DNA of 64,000 nucleotides from Frigidibacter oleivorans (GTDB lineage: Bacteria > Pseudomonadota > Alphaproteobacteria > Rhodobacterales > Rhodobacteraceae), in NCBI RefSeq assembly GCF_003993775.1, contig NZ_RJRZ01000016.1:20159-84158 (forward strand), written 5' to 3'. The notes under the pieces are model-generated. The model was not told where the DNA came from, did not search any database, and saw nothing but the letters and a program-made list of their open reading frames with translations. Within the stretch, counting starts at the first letter, position 1, and each line of letters starts with the position of its first letter. This document shows positions 63,938 to 64,000 of the stretch, in pieces. The translations under genes and the position numbers were made by a program.

Positions 63938-64000
63938 ATGAAGAGATCGAAGTTCACGGAAGAGCAGATCATTGCGATCCTGCGGGAGCAGGAAGCTGGG
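63938..64000 (+). CDS. IS3-family transposase OrfA, C-terminus outside window
   Basis: Twenty-one codons are visible: KRSKFTEEQIIAILREQEAG, the standard N-terminus of IS3-family (IS407-like group) OrfA, a helix-turn-helix protein. The ATG is preceded by aaggaaagg. The left end of the element is probably the TGACCCCC region starting near 63880, but the inverted repeat cannot be confirmed without the other end. Confidence 0.85.
   Translation, partial: MKRSKFTEEQIIAILREQEAG

Overview
The window is GC-rich chromosomal DNA from an alphaproteobacterium, most likely a member of the Rhodobacteraceae (Paracoccus/Rhodobacter-like). The evidence is the separate F0 operon atpI-atpB-atpE-atpX-atpF with a b' subunit, a DUF2484 gene between murC and murB, an FtsZ with a long Pro/Ala/Gln linker, a VPLPA-CTERM protein and the NspC route to polyamines. 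About 67 protein genes, mostly tightly packed, fill all but the last ~1.4 kb. I see no rRNA, tRNA or CRISPR array. Left part (1-8.1 kb): a PuuA-like glutamine synthetase family gene and a class III aminotransferase (probable amine or polyamine breakdown) run leftwards. A ClpP-like secreted protein and the nspC / carboxynorspermidine synthase pair (polyamine synthesis) run rightwards. A divergent SDR/LysR pair and a GNAT acetyltransferase follow. 8.2-12.5 kb: a complete ugpB-A-E-C glycerol-3-phosphate ABC uptake operon. 12.5-19 kb: sulfotransferase, EamA exporter, PfkB kinase coupled to nth, an AraC-HTH/O6-methylguanine methyltransferase fusion, an OmpA-like lipoprotein, a GFA protein and a FadR-type regulator. 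19.1-21.8 kb: the F0 ATP synthase operon with its promoter, an internal hairpin and a terminator. 21.9-29.7 kb: an ArsR regulator, allA, a GbsR/MarR-like regulator, then an apparent iron module: a 52-codon leader ORF, hemP, imelysin, bfd, bfr, di-haem DUF1111 protein, second imelysin, DUF1513. 29.8-38 kb: a leftward fatty-acid oxidation cluster (fadB, cupin, fadA, GST, a ribbon-helix-helix-like protein, GFA, acyl-CoA dehydrogenase) under two tandem MerR regulators. 38-43.5 kb: two tandem PaaI-type thioesterases, a MATE transporter, convergent pyrD/DUF952 and a secreted 5'-nucleotidase. 43.6-58.6 kb: a VPLPA-CTERM protein, then the distal dcw cluster ftsW-murG-murC-DUF2484-murB-ddl-ftsQ-ftsA-ftsZ, followed by lpxC, bamD and recN. 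These make and cross-link wall precursors, build the division ring, start lipid A synthesis and assemble the outer membrane. 58.5-62.6 kb: SnoaL-like protein, FAD-linked D-2-hydroxyacid dehydrogenase and an M3 peptidase. From ~62.6 kb to the end the sequence becomes visibly AT-richer and holds an Imm53-type immunity gene, a probable frameshifted gene, an orphan membrane-anchored protein, an IS5-family remnant and the start of an IS3-family transposase. This looks like the edge of an acquired island carrying toxin-immunity genes.
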